DNA of 25,144 bases from DATLGB01 sp038232275 (GCA_038232275.1 JBBSIC010000046.1:1-25144), one strand, 5' to 3'; counted from the stretch's first letter, positions 1 to 8,520 are shown. The notes: a model not told the origin generated them from the letters alone. Numbers and translations: made by a program.

Positions 1-607
1 CGGTCGCCGTCCCCGGCGCGGGAGCGGCGGTCGGCTCCGGGGACGGCGGCGCACCCGGCGCGGGTGCCCGGGCGGCGGCCGGCTCCGCGCCGGCGGCCGG
101 CGCGGCCTCCGGCCCCGGCTCCGCGGTCGCCACGGCCTCGGGCTCCGGCTCCGGCGCGCTCTCGAGCTGGGCCTGCAGGCAGCTCGCGAAGTCGCGCAGC
201 AGGCGGTTGGAGATGTCCTCGATCATTCCCCCGCGGCCGAAGCGCGCGAGCCGGCCGGTGATCACGAAGTCGGTGTCGGCGGTGACGCGCGTGCCGCCGC
301 CCGCGGTCGGCTCCATCGAGTTGACGATTGTCGCGGTCGCACTGCCCTGCCCGCGCTTGTCGGTGCCGCGCGCGTGCAGCGTGGCGCGGTGGTTGGCCTC
401 GTCGGCCTCGGCGATCTTCAGGACGCCGCGGTAGGCGGCCGTGGTCGGGCCAAGTCTGACCGAGAACTCGCCCTTGTAGCTGCCGTCGTCCTCGCGCTCG
501 GTGATCGACGCGCCGGGCAGGCAGGGCGCGATGCGCTCGATGTCGATCAGCGCCTGCCAGACCGTGGCGATCGACGCGGCGACCTCGAAGGACTGCGTCA
601 TCTTCAT
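1..607 (-). CDS. coxG: CoxG-like SRPBCC protein (partial, 3' end outside window)
   Basis: CoxG proteins are needed for CO dehydrogenase; in characterised systems they help recruit the enzyme to the membrane. The visible 202 codons start at ATG 607 (MKMTQSFEVAASIDAVWQ), the usual opening of the SRPBCC/CoxG fold. Motifs such as LPGASITERE and YKGEFSVRLGP near residues 30-55 are typical of the family. The SRPBCC domain ends near residue 150 (LLRDFASCLQAQLE). A Pro/Ala/Glu-rich low-complexity tail follows and runs off the left edge; family members often have a membrane or binding segment at the end of such a tail, which cannot be seen here. The ATG overlaps the stop of the upstream nucleotidyltransferase gene by 4 bp, so it is the last visible gene of the cox operon. 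Family assignment is firm; the length of the full protein is unknown. Confidence 0.88.
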   Translation of the reverse strand, partial: MKMTQSFEVAASIATVWQALIDIERIAPCLPGASITEREDDGSYKGEFSVRLGPTTAAYRGVLKIAEADEANHRATLHARGTDKRGQGSATATIVNSMEPTAGGGTRVTADTDFVITGRLARFGRGGMIEDISNRLLRDFASCLQAQLESAPEPEPEAVATAEPGPEAAPAAGAEPAAARAPAPGAPPSPEPTAAPAPGTAT

Positions 608-1167
608 GGGGTGGTGGCCTCCAGCTGGTCAGGGGTGTCGATGTCGGTCGGGTCGCACAGGTGCCCGGCCTCCACCTCGCGCACGTCGAAGCGCTCCAGC
701 AGCGCGCGGGCGCCGGTGTCGCCGCGCAGGCCCGGCACGGCGGCGAGCACGGCGCGGCCGAGCACGACCGGATGCCCCGGACGGCCGGCGTAGGTCGCGC
801 GGGCGGCGTCGGCACCGTCCGCGGCGCCGAGCACAGCCACGACGGCCTCGCACGTCAGAAATGGCTGGTCGCCGAGCAGGACGAGCACCCGGTCTGAGTC
901 GCCCAGGGCGGCGACGCCGGCGCGCAGCGACGCGGCCTGGCCCTCCGCCCAATCCGCGGCGACGACGTGGCGGCCGACGTCGATCTCCTCCAGGATCGCC
1001 TCCGCGTGCGCGCCGAGCACCACGAGCGGATCCCACGGCGCGGCCAGCTCGAGCGCGTGCGCGAGCAGCGGGCGTCCGTCCACGCGCGCGAGTTGCTTGG
1101 CCGAGCCGAAGCGCCGGCCTTCGCCGGCCGCGAGCACCAGGCAGCCGAGCGACGGGGCATCAGCCAA
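604..1167 (-). CDS. MobA/MocA-like molybdopterin nucleotidyltransferase
   Basis: A 187-residue NTP-transferase of the MobA/MocA type. Such enzymes add CMP (MocA) or GMP (MobA) to molybdopterin; CO dehydrogenases and other xanthine-oxidase-family enzymes use the cytosine dinucleotide form, so a MocA role is the natural inference. The N-terminal nucleotide-binding loop is LAAGEGRRFGSAKQL (residues 12-26), followed by a metal-binding LLGDQPFLT motif near residue 97 and a GRPGHPVVL motif near residue 129, all characteristic of the family. The start (ATG 1167) overlaps the end of the XdhC gene by 8 bp, and the stop overlaps coxG by 4 bp. Whether CTP or GTP is used cannot be settled by eye. The position inside the cox operon supports dedicated cofactor maturation. 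Confidence 0.85.
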   Translation of the reverse strand: MADAPSLGCLVLAAGEGRRFGSAKQLARVDGRPLLAHALELAAPWDPLVVLGAHAEAILEEIDVGRHVVAADWAEGQAASLRAGVAALGDSDRVLVLLGDQPFLTCEAVVAVLGAADGADAARATYAGRPGHPVVLGRAVLAAVPGLRGDTGARALLERFDVREVEAGHLCDPTDIDTPDQLEATTP

Positions 1168-2218
1168 CGTCGTGGATCCTCCCGCCGGTGTGGCGCAGGC
1201 GCCCGCCCTCGCGCCCGTGGCGCAGGGCGATGACCTCGCTCATGATCGAGAGCGCCGTCTCCTCGGCCGTGAGCGCGCCCAGGTCGAGGCCGATCGGCGC
1301 CGCGATGCGGTCCAGCTCCGCCTCGCTGAGGCCCTGATCAACCAGCCGCTGGTGGCGCGTGTCCTGCGCCAGGCGCGAGCCCATCGCACCGATGTAGCTC
1401 GCCTCGGTGCCCAGCGCGGCGTGCAGGGCCGCGTCGTCGAGCTTGGGGTCGTGGGTGAGGACGGCGATCGCGGTCGCGCGGTCGATGCCGAGGCGCTCGA
1501 AGCCCTCCTGCGGCCAGGCGGTGACGACCTCCTCGGCCTCCGGGAAGCGGTCGGCGCGGGCGAAGAAGCCGCGCGGGTCGACCACGTAGGGGCGCCAGCC
1601 GAGCGCGCGCGCCACCCGGCACAGCTGACGGGCGAAGTCGACGGCGCCGACGGCCACGATGCGCGGGGCGGGGTGAACGACGTCGACGAACACCCGCGTG
1701 TCCCCGACGACGAGCGCCTCGGAGCGCTCGGCCCACATCAGATCGCGCGCCGCGGCCGTCGCCGCGATGTCGAGCGCCTCGCTGCCGAGCGAGCCATCGC
1801 CGGTCCCGTCGGCGCGGACGAGCAGCGAGCGGCCGAGGCCCTCGCCCTCGATCACCGTCGCGAGCGCGCCGCGGCCGCCCTCGCGGGCCAGGCTGGCGAA
1901 CTCGGGGTGCGCGTGCTGGGAGACGAAGACGCTGATCTCGCCGCCACAGGGCAGCCCGACGTCCCAGGCCTCGTCGTCTTCGATCCCGAAGGTGGCCAGC
2001 TGCGGCGCGCCGGTGTCGAGCACCTCGCGCGCGATCTGCACGACGGCGCCCTCGACGCAGCCGCCGCTGACGGCCCCGCTGACGTCGCCGCGGTCGTTGA
2101 TCGCCATCTTGGCGCCCGGCGGGCGGGGGGCGGAGCGCTTGACGTCCACGACCATGCCGAGCGCCACCGAGGCGCCGGCGGCGGTCCAGGCGTCGAGCTC
2201 GGCCAGCACGTCCTTCAC
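1160..2218 (-). CDS. XdhC/CoxF family molybdo-enzyme maturation protein
   Basis: XdhC proteins bind molybdenum cofactor and pass its sulfurated form to xanthine-dehydrogenase-family enzymes; CoxF is the cox-cluster version. The protein (352 aa from the chosen start) has the N-terminal XdhC/CoxI domain with the SGGCVEG motif at residues 51-57, including the conserved Cys. The C-terminal Rossmann-like domain starts near PRIVAVGAVDFARQL and includes VLTHDPKLDDAAL and YIGAMGSR. The reading frame is open for 48 codons upstream, but GTG 2218 is preferred: it overlaps the coxE stop as GTGA, matching the operon's pattern, and the upstream extension lies inside coxE and is Arg-rich. The full two-domain form argues for an intact maturation factor. 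Confidence 0.88.
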   Translation of the reverse strand: MKDVLAELDAWTAAGASVALGMVVDVKRSAPRPPGAKMAINDRGDVSGAVSGGCVEGAVVQIAREVLDTGAPQLATFGIEDDEAWDVGLPCGGEISVFVSQHAHPEFASLAREGGRGALATVIEGEGLGRSLLVRADGTGDGSLGSEALDIAATAAARDLMWAERSEALVVGDTRVFVDVVHPAPRIVAVGAVDFARQLCRVARALGWRPYVVDPRGFFARADRFPEAEEVVTAWPQEGFERLGIDRATAIAVLTHDPKLDDAALHAALGTEASYIGAMGSRLAQDTRHQRLVDQGLSEAELDRIAAPIGLDLGALTAEETALSIMSEVIALRHGREGGRLRHTGGRIHDVG

Positions 2219-3327
2219 GCGAGCGTCTCCATCAGGTCGGCGAGCAGCTGAAGCGACGCGAGCGAGTTGCCGGGCAGCAGGTGATCGGTATGGGGGAGGG
2301 CGGCCTGCATCCCGCGGGTCAAGGGCTCGTAGGACGCGGCGGCGGCGAGCGGGTTCAGCCACACCAGACGGTACGCCGTGCGGGCCAGGCGCGCCATCTC
2401 CGCGCTCAGCTGAATCGGATCGCCGCGGTCCCAGCCGTCGGAGAGGATCACGACGATCGCGCCGCGCCCGAGCCGCCGGCCGTGGACGCGGTTGAGCTCG
2501 CCCAGCGCGGCGCCGATGCGCGTGCCGCCACCGAGGTCGACGACCCGCTCGCTGACGCGGGCCAGGGCGCGGTCGGGGTCCCGTCCGTGCAGTTCGCGCG
2601 TGATGCGCGTCAGCCGGGTGCCGAGCGCGAACGCCTCGACCCGGCGCCGCGCCGCCACGGCGGCCTGCAGGTACTGCAGCAGCATCCGCGCGTAAGGCGC
2701 CATCGAGCCGGAGACGTCGACGACGAGCACCATCGGGCGCTGGCGCAGGACGGGCTCGCGGAAGTGCCGGGCGACGGGCTCGCCACCCGTGCGCAGGGCG
2801 CCGCGCAGCGTCGCGCGCGCGTCGTGGACGTCGCGGCGGCGGCGGGTCGCCCGCATGCGCCGTGAGAGCCGCTGCGGCCCGCGCTGCGCGAGGCGCGCGA
2901 GCAGCGCCCGGGCCGCGACGCGCTCGGCCGCGGTGTAGGCCGCGAAGTCCTTGTCGATCAGCAGCTCCGTGGCGGAGTAGGCGGCGGGGAGCGGCTCGTC
3001 GCCGGCCTGCAGCGGCGTCCGCGTGGGGGCCGGCTGCGCGACGCGCGGCAGCACCAGCTTCGCCGCCTGCATCAGCGCGTCCAGCGCCACGGGGTCGCCG
3101 CCGGGGTCGTCCGGGGTGACGAAGGTCGCCACCCAGGCGGCGTCGAAGGCGGCCAGGTCATGCCGCGAGGAGCACAGCGCCGCCCGCAGCGCATGAAAGC
3201 AGTCCTCGCGGGAACCGGCGTCGACGGCCGCGAGCGCCCGGTGGCCGGTGAGCACCTCGCCGACGCCCACGCGCGCGCCGGCCGCCCGCATCCGCGCGGC
3301 CAGCTCCGACACCGCGCGTTCAACCAA
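2215..3327 (-). CDS. coxE: CoxE-like von Willebrand A domain protein
   Basis: CoxE pairs with the MoxR-type ATPase CoxD; in Oligotropha the pair is involved in assembling the Cu-S-Mo active site of CO dehydrogenase. This 370-residue protein has an alpha-helical N-terminal CoxE region (about 1-190) and a C-terminal VWA domain (about 195-365). A complete metal-ion-dependent adhesion site is visible: DVSGSM at 204-209, Thr269 in GGGTRIG and Asp297 in LSDGWDRGD. The ATG at 3327 overlaps the ATPase gene by 8 bp and its stop overlaps the XdhC GTG start by 4 bp, so translational coupling is likely. Form II enzymes lack the signature of the Cu-containing form I, so the exact job of CoxD/CoxE here is uncertain. 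Confidence 0.9.
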   Translation of the reverse strand: MVERAVSELAARMRAAGARVGVGEVLTGHRALAAVDAGSREDCFHALRAALCSSRHDLAAFDAAWVATFVTPDDPGGDPVALDALMQAAKLVLPRVAQPAPTRTPLQAGDEPLPAAYSATELLIDKDFAAYTAAERVAARALLARLAQRGPQRLSRRMRATRRRRDVHDARATLRGALRTGGEPVARHFREPVLRQRPMVLVVDVSGSMAPYARMLLQYLQAAVAARRRVEAFALGTRLTRITRELHGRDPDRALARVSERVVDLGGGTRIGAALGELNRVHGRRLGRGAIVVILSDGWDRGDPIQLSAEMARLARTAYRLVWLNPLAAAASYEPLTRGMQAALPHTDHLLPGNSLASLQLLADLMETLA

Positions 3328-4144
3328 GGACGCCCTCCGCGCGGACCCGGTCGACGTCCTCGCGCACCTTCAGGGCGACGCCGAGCGTGTCCTCGAGCGT
3401 CGCCTGGTCGCCGAGCGCCAGCAGCGCCCGCGCCCACGTGATCGTCTCGCCGACGCCGGGCTGCTTGTAGAGGTCATATTCGCGCAGGCGGGCGACCGCC
3501 GCGCACACGCGCTCGGCGACGCCGTCGGGGACGGCGGGCAGGCGCACGCGGACGATCTCGATCTCCCGCTGAACGGTCGGATAGTCGATCCAGTGGTACA
3601 GGCAGCGGCGCTTGAGCGCGTCGTGCAGCTCGCGCGTCCGGTTAGAGGTCAGCACGACGATCGGCCTGGTCTGCGCGACGATCGTCCCGAGCTCGGGGAT
3701 CGAGACCTGGAAGTCCGACAGCAGTTCGAGCAGGAAGGCCTCGAACTCGTCGTCGGCGCGATCGATCTCGTCGATCAGCAGCACGACGGGGCCGTCGTGC
3801 TCGATCGCCTCCAGCAGCGGCCGGCGCAGCAGATAGCGCCTGGAGTACAGGTCGCCGGCGTCCGCGCCCGCCTCGGCCGCACGGATCGCCAGCAGCTGGC
3901 GCTGGAAGTCCCAGTCATAGACGGCGTGATGGACGTCGATGCCCTCGTGGCACTGCAGGCGGATCAGCTTCGCTCCGCGCACCGCCGCCAGCGCCTTGGC
4001 CAGCTCGGTCTTGCCGACACCCGCCTCGCCCTCGAGCAGAATCGGCTGCTCGAGGGTGATGGCGAGGTGGACCGCGGTGGCGAGGGCCCGGTCGGACAGG
4101 TAGCCCTGGCCGGCCAGGTCCTGCTGGACCGACTCGACGCTCAC
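3320..4144 (-). CDS. coxD: MoxR-family AAA+ ATPase (CoxD-like)
   Basis: A 274-residue AAA+ ATPase of the MoxR family, expected to act as a chaperone on the neighbouring hydroxylase together with the VWA protein encoded directly downstream. Walker A is GEAGVGKT (39-46), Walker B is VLLIDEID (121-128), sensor 1 is the Asn in LTSNRTREL (near 168), and the paired arginines in LKRRCLYHWI (179-180) fit the arginine-finger region typical of MoxR proteins. The start ATG 4144 overlaps the coxM stop as ATGA, and the end overlaps coxE by 8 bp. MoxR-VWA pairing is common across bacteria; the assignment to CoxD rests on the cox context as much as on sequence. Confidence 0.9.
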   Translation of the reverse strand: MSVESVQQDLAGQGYLSDRALATAVHLAITLEQPILLEGEAGVGKTELAKALAAVRGAKLIRLQCHEGIDVHHAVYDWDFQRQLLAIRAAEAGADAGDLYSRRYLLRRPLLEAIEHDGPVVLLIDEIDRADDEFEAFLLELLSDFQVSIPELGTIVAQTRPIVVLTSNRTRELHDALKRRCLYHWIDYPTVQREIEIVRVRLPAVPDGVAERVCAAVARLREYDLYKQPGVGETITWARALLALGDQATLEDTLGVALKVREDVDRVRAEGVLG

Positions 4145-5010
4145 CCGGCCTGCATGGCTTGCGCGAGCGCGCGGCGGGTGAGCACCCGCGCCAGATGGCG
4201 CTTGTACTCCTGCGACGCGTTGAGGTCGGCGGGCGGGTTCGTGGCGTCCGCGGCGTGCTCGGCCGCCGCCGCGATCGACTCCGCGGTCAGCGGCTGCCCG
4301 CGCAGCGCGTCCTCGACGGCGGTCGCGCGCAGCGGCGTGGAGGCCATGTGGGTCAGGCCGACGCGGACGTCGGAGCAGACGCCGCCCTCGGCCTTCACGA
4401 GCGCCGAGACCGCGACCATCGCCCAGTCCTCCTGGCGGCGGTTGAACTTCTCGTAGCCGTAGCCCCAGCCGTCCGTCGCCGGGACACGGATCTCCGTGAT
4501 CAGCTCGTGCGCCTCGAGCGCGGTCTCGAGGTAGTCCTGAAAGAACGCGGTCGCCGGGATCTCGCGCGACGCGCCGCCCGGGGCCGTCGCCGTGATCGTC
4601 CCTTCCAGCGCCATCAGGACGCCGGGCATGTCAGACGCCGGATCCCCGTGCGCGACCGTCCCGCCCAGCGTGCCGCGGTTGCGGACCTGCTGGTCGGCGA
4701 TCGTGCCCGCGGCCGCCGACGCGAGGCCCAGGCCTGCCGCCGAGACCTCGTGGTGGGTGGTCATCGCGCCGATCCTGATGGTCCCCGACCCATCTCCGGT
4801 GCCTTCGGCCCCCGCCCGGGAGACGCCCCGCAGGCCGGGGACGCGGCGCAGGTCCACGAGCAGCGTGGGCGCCGCGAGCCGCAGCTTCATCAGCGGCAGC
4901 AGCGAGTGACCGCCCGCGAGGGCCTTGGCGTCCTCGCCGCCCGCCGCGAGCGCCTGCAGCGCCTCGTCGAGCGAGTCGGGCGCCAGGTAGTCGAACTCGG
5001 CGGTGATCAC
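4141..5010 (-). CDS. coxM: CO dehydrogenase-like FAD-binding medium subunit
   Basis: The FAD subunit of a molybdenum hydroxylase, carrying electrons from the iron-sulfur subunit to a quinone or other acceptor. At 289 residues it has the usual CoxM length. Both flavin-binding motifs of the family are present: AGGHS (32-36) and TLGGT (114-118), the latter in NRGTLGGTVAHGDPASD. The C-terminal CODH/xanthine dehydrogenase FAD domain runs from about 175 to 285. The start overlaps the coxL stop by 4 bp (ATG 5010), and the stop overlaps the MoxR start. The placement after S and L gives the order S-L-M, which is typical of form II clusters; form I clusters are M-S-L. Confidence 0.94.
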   Translation of the reverse strand: MITAEFDYLAPDSLDEALQALAAGGEDAKALAGGHSLLPLMKLRLAAPTLLVDLRRVPGLRGVSRAGAEGTGDGSGTIRIGAMTTHHEVSAAGLGLASAAAGTIADQQVRNRGTLGGTVAHGDPASDMPGVLMALEGTITATAPGGASREIPATAFFQDYLETALEAHELITEIRVPATDGWGYGYEKFNRRQEDWAMVAVSALVKAEGGVCSDVRVGLTHMASTPLRATAVEDALRGQPLTAESIAAAAEHAADATNPPADLNASQEYKRHLARVLTRRALAQAMQAG

Positions 5011-7370
5011 GACGGGCCTCCCGTCTCGGTGCCGGCGCCCTGGATCGCTTCCCAGATGCGGTTCGGCGTCAGCGGCATGTTGAGGTAGGTGATGCCGGTC
5101 GGGCGGAGCGCGTCGATGACCGCGTTGGTGACTGCCGCGGTGGCCGCGATCGTCCCGGCCTCGCCGATGCCCTTGACCCCGAGCTGGTTGACCGGCGACG
5201 GGGTCTCCGTGCGGTCGGTCTGAAAGGACGGGAGGTCCGCCGCGCTCGGCAGGCAGTAGTCCACGAACGTGCCCGTCACGAGCTGGCCGGCCTCGTCGTA
5301 GTGGATGCGCTCGTAGAGCGCCTGCCCGATCGAGTGCGCGATGCCGCCGTGGATCTGGCCGTCGATCAGGTTCGGATTGATCGCCGGGCCGCAGTCGTCG
5401 ACCGCGACGTAACGCTTGACGTCGACGTTGCCGGTCTCCGGGTCGACCTCCACGATCGCGACGTGCGCGCCGAACGGGAAGACGAAGTTCTCCGGGTCAT
5501 AGAACGCGGTCTCCTCGAGGCCGGGCTCCATGTCGGCGGGCCAGTCGGCGTCGGGGATGAACGCCGCCCCCGCGACCTCCGCGAGCGTCATGCCCTTCTC
5601 CGGCGAGCCCTTGACCGAGAACCTGCCGTCGGCGACCTCGATGTCCTCCGGGGCGGCCTCCAGCGCGTGCGCGACGATCTTCTTCGCCTTCTCGACCACC
5701 TTGTTGGTGGCGCGGACGATCGCCTCGCCGCCGACCGCGGTCGCGCGCGATCCGTAGGTGCCGAGGCCGTGCGGCCCGGTCCCCGTGTCGCCGTGCATGA
5801 TCTCGACGTTGGCGGGGTCGACGCCGAGCCGGTCGGCGATCACCTGCGCGAACGTCGTCTCCTGGCCCTGGCCGTGCGGCGACGTGCCCGTGTAGGCGGT
5901 GACGGCGCCCGTGAAGTGCACGCGCACCATCGCCGACTCCCACAGGCCGGTCTGCAGGCCGAAGCCCTGCGGGCCGGTGACGCGCGAGGGCGCGAGGCCG
6001 CAGATCTCCGTATAGGTGGAGAACCCGCAGCCGAGCAGCTTGCCGTTGGCCGCCGCCTGGCTGCGCTCGGCCTCGAATGCGTCGCGGTCGAAGTGCTCGA
6101 GCAGCCTGTCGAGCGAGCCGTGGTAGTCGCCGGAGTCATAGACGATGCCCAGCGCCGTCTCGGCGGGAAACTCCGTGAAGAAGTTCTTGCGCCGCAGCTC
6201 CAGCGGGTCCATCCCGAGCTCGTGCGCGAGCTGGTCCATGCAGACCTCGATCATGTGCGTCGCCTCGGGGCGGCCGGCGCCGCGGATCGCGTCCGTGGGG
6301 CACTTGTTCGTGTAGACGCCCGTGATGTCGGTCTGGACGGCACCGAACCTGTAGCAGCCGCTCATCACGAAGGCCCCGAGCGACGGGATCGACGGCGTCA
6401 GCAGCATCAGGTAGGCGCCCAGGTCCGCGAAGATGCGCGAGTGGATGCCAGTCAGCGTGCCGTCGCGCTTGGCGCCCATCTTCACGTAGGCGATCTGGTC
6501 GCGGCCGTGATGGGTGACCATCATGTGCTCGGAGCGGGTCTCGATCCACTTCAGCGGCCGGCCCAGCTTGCGCGCGGCCGCCGCGAGCAGGATCTCCTCG
6601 CCGCAGACCTGGAGCTTGGCGCCGAAGCCGCCGCCCACCTCCGGAGCGATCACGCGAACCTTCTCCTCGCTCTCGCCAAGCAGCAAGGCAAGGAAGAGGC
6701 GCACGAAGTGCGGGACCTGCGTCGCGCTCGTCAGCGTCAGGCCGGTGCCGCGAGGCTCGGCCACGACGCCGCGCGGCTCGATCGGCGCGCCGGAGATGCG
6801 GTGGTTGACGACCCGGCGCTCGACCACCACGTCGGCCTCAGCCAGCGCCGCCTCGATGTCACCGCCGCCGAGCGACCACTCGTGCACCGTGTTGGTCCCG
6901 AGGTCGGAGTGGACGAGCGGGCTGCCCTCCTGCAGGGCCGCCTCGATGTCCGTGACGACGTCGAGCGGCTCGTACTCGACGAAGACGTCCTCGGCGGCGT
7001 CCTGCATCGCGTAGCGGCCCTCGCCGATGATGACGGCGACGGGGTCGCCGACGTGGTTGACCTCGCCCCGGGCGAGCGGCCAGTGCGGCGCGTTGCGGAC
7101 CTCGACGTCCGGCGGCACCCAGGCCATCGGCAGCGCGTCGAGGATCCCGAGCGCCTGCATGTCCTCGCCGGTGAAGACGGCGATGACCTCGTCGCGCGAC
7201 TCGGCCAGCGACGTGTCGATCGAGACGATCTTCGCGTGCGCCTCGGGGGAGCGCACGAACGCGCACCACAGCGTGCCCGCCGGAGTGATGTCGTCCACGT
7301 AGCTGCCGCGGCCGGTGATCAGGCGCGGGTCCTCCTTGCGCTTGAGCCGCTGTCCGACGAACGTGGTCAT
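5007..7370 (-). CDS. coxL: Form II CO dehydrogenase-like large molybdenum subunit
   Basis: The catalytic subunit of an xanthine-oxidase-family molybdo-enzyme, 787 residues from ATG 7370. The frame stays open further upstream, but that stretch lies in coxS and the ATG overlaps the coxS stop as ATGA. The active-site loop reads AIRGAGR (361-367). This is the form II type (consensus AYRGAGR), not the AYXCSFR loop of form I, whose Cys binds copper. The catalytic Glu is Glu737 in VKGIGEAGT. Other family motifs are GGGFGAK (246-252) and HGQGQETT (499-506). Form II enzymes have been proposed to oxidise CO, but several act on other substrates, so CO use is not proven. No signal peptide is visible; the enzyme should be cytoplasmic. 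Confidence 0.93.
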   Translation of the reverse strand: MTTFVGQRLKRKEDPRLITGRGSYVDDITPAGTLWCAFVRSPEAHAKIVSIDTSLAESRDEVIAVFTGEDMQALGILDALPMAWVPPDVEVRNAPHWPLARGEVNHVGDPVAVIIGEGRYAMQDAAEDVFVEYEPLDVVTDIEAALQEGSPLVHSDLGTNTVHEWSLGGGDIEAALAEADVVVERRVVNHRISGAPIEPRGVVAEPRGTGLTLTSATQVPHFVRLFLALLLGESEEKVRVIAPEVGGGFGAKLQVCGEEILLAAAARKLGRPLKWIETRSEHMMVTHHGRDQIAYVKMGAKRDGTLTGIHSRIFADLGAYLMLLTPSIPSLGAFVMSGCYRFGAVQTDITGVYTNKCPTDAIRGAGRPEATHMIEVCMDQLAHELGMDPLELRRKNFFTEFPAETALGIVYDSGDYHGSLDRLLEHFDRDAFEAERSQAAANGKLLGCGFSTYTEICGLAPSRVTGPQGFGLQTGLWESAMVRVHFTGAVTAYTGTSPHGQGQETTFAQVIADRLGVDPANVEIMHGDTGTGPHGLGTYGSRATAVGGEAIVRATNKVVEKAKKIVAHALEAAPEDIEVADGRFSVKGSPEKGMTLAEVAGAAFIPDADWPADMEPGLEETAFYDPENFVFPFGAHVAIVEVDPETGNVDVKRYVAVDDCGPAINPNLIDGQIHGGIAHSIGQALYERIHYDEAGQLVTGTFVDYCLPSAADLPSFQTDRTETPSPVNQLGVKGIGEAGTIAATAAVTNAVIDALRPTGITYLNMPLTPNRIWEAIQGAGTETGGPS

Positions 7371-7843
7371 GAGGGCACCCCCGCTTGCGCGGCGGCCAGC
7401 ACCGCCTTGACGATGTTGTGGTAGCCCGTGCAGCGGCAGAGGTTGCCCGCGAGCGCCTCGCGGACGTCCTCCTCGCTGGGATCCGGATTGCGGGCGAGCA
7501 GGTCGGCGCTCGCCATGATCATCCCGGGCGTGCAGTAGCCGCACTGCAGGCCGTGGTGCTCCCAGAAGGCCTCCTGCAGCGGGTGCAGGTCGGCTTCGGA
7601 GCCCATGCCCTCGATCGTGGTGACCTCGCCGCCGTCGGCCTGGACGGTCAGGACGGTGCAGCTCTTGACCGCCTCGCCGTCGAGGTGGCAGGTGCAGGCC
7701 CCGCAGTTGGAGGTGTCACAGCCGACGTGCGTGCCGGTGAGGCCCAGTTCGTCGCGCAGGAAGTGGACCAGCAGCAACCGCGCCTCGACCTCCCTGTCGT
7801 AGTGGGTGCCGTTGACCTCGAGCGACACGCTGACGCGCGGCAT
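7367..7843 (-). CDS. coxS: CO dehydrogenase-like [2Fe-2S] small subunit
   Basis: The small electron-transfer subunit, with two [2Fe-2S] clusters. The 158 residues contain all eight ligands in canonical spacing: Cys42, 47, 50 and 62 in the N-terminal plant-ferredoxin-like domain (GCDTSNCGAC), and Cys101, 104, 136 and 138 in the helical domain (CGYCTPGM and NLCRCTGY). It is the first gene of the seven-gene-plus cox operon. ATG 7843 is preceded by a strong ribosome-binding site, GGAGGAG, 9 bases upstream, unlike the downstream genes, which rely on overlaps. Its stop overlaps the coxL start by 4 bp. Confidence 0.96.
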   Translation of the reverse strand: MPRVSVSLEVNGTHYDREVEARLLLVHFLRDELGLTGTHVGCDTSNCGACTCHLDGEAVKSCTVLTVQADGGEVTTIEGMGSEADLHPLQEAFWEHHGLQCGYCTPGMIMASADLLARNPDPSEEDVREALAGNLCRCTGYHNIVKAVLAAAQAGVPS

Positions 7844-7852
7844 GGACGGGTT

Positions 7853-7859
7853 CTCCTCC
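7853..7859 (-). promoter_or_regulatory. Ribosome-binding site of coxS
   Basis: On the minus strand GGAGGAG lies 9 bases before the coxS ATG at 7843. It is the only strong Shine-Dalgarno sequence of the cox operon; the genes after it start within or next to the preceding stop codon. The operon's promoter should be in 7861-7935, but no convincing -35/-10 pair was found there. Confidence 0.75.
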
Positions 7860-7935
7860 CGGTCGTGAAACTCCCTCTTCGGCTGACGTTACTCCTCGTC
7901 GTACTGCCCCGGAGTCGCAGCCGCCGAACCTGGCG

Positions 7936-8514
7936 TCAGAGCACCGACTCGACGTCAGCAAGCCCCTCGCCGACGGCGGCGGCGACCGCCGGGAGGTCGC
8001 GCTTGAGGCCGTGGTCGCCGGCCACCAGGACGGCGCCGGGCGGGAGGCCGAAGCGGTCCTGCTCGCCCTGCACGATCAGCATCGGGACGCGGACGGCATC
8101 GAGCTCGTGCTGCCGAGAGGCGCCCTTGGGGGTGACGAGCGGGAACGCGAGGCACAGGACGGCCCGCGCGCCCGCCGCCGCGGCGGTGCGACACGCGACC
8201 CGCGCGCCGGCCGACCGCCCGCCGCAGATCAGCGGCCGGCCGACCGTGCGCGTCAGGTGCTCGGCGACGGCGAGCCAGGCGGCGTCGAGCTGGTGCGCCG
8301 GCGCGGCCGACCGGCGCCTGGCGACGCGGTAGGGCTGCTCGACGAGCGCGACGCTGACGCCGGCGCCGACCGCGACCTGCGTCACCGCCTGCAGGTCCGG
8401 GGCCGTGACCGAGCCACCGGCCCCGTGGCCGAGCATGAGCAGGGCGCGCGGCCGCTCGGCCGCGTGCAGGTCGACCCGCGCCGGGCCGTGCGGGGTGTCG
8501 ACGTCCTCGGGCAT
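7936..8514 (-). CDS. Small alpha/beta hydrolase (KANL3/Tex30-like family)
   Basis: A 192-residue alpha/beta hydrolase with an apparently complete triad: Ser101 in the nucleophile elbow GGRSAGA, Asp153 in GEQDRFG, and His168 in AGDHGLK. The oxyanion region LGHGAGG (28-34) matches the KANL3/Tex30 or dienelactone-hydrolase-like subgroup. The substrate is unknown. ATG 8514 was chosen over a frame extension to 8619 because the extension lies inside the divergent S4 gene and the protein starts naturally at MPEDVDTPHGPARV. It is 92 bp upstream of coxS on the same strand and may be co-transcribed, though the strong ribosome-binding site of coxS suggests a separate unit is also possible. No signal peptide, so probably cytoplasmic. 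Confidence 0.82.
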   Translation of the reverse strand: MPEDVDTPHGPARVDLHAAERPRALLMLGHGAGGSVTAPDLQAVTQVAVGAGVSVALVEQPYRVARRRSAAPAHQLDAAWLAVAEHLTRTVGRPLICGGRSAGARVACRTAAAAGARAVLCLAFPLVTPKGASRQHELDAVRVPMLIVQGEQDRFGLPPGAVLVAGDHGLKRDLPAVAAAVGEGLADVESVL

Positions 8515-8520
8515 CGGTGG

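Noticed and set aside
3248..4456. Plus-strand open frame opposite the MoxR ATPase and coxM
   Set aside because: Antisense of genes with intact Walker and FAD motifs; no recognisable domain in its product.
5301..7424. Very long open frame on the plus strand opposite coxL
   Set aside because: It is antisense to coxL, whose cofactor and catalytic motifs are all present. The translated product is Arg/Val/Asp-rich with no domain; long antisense frames are expected at this GC content.
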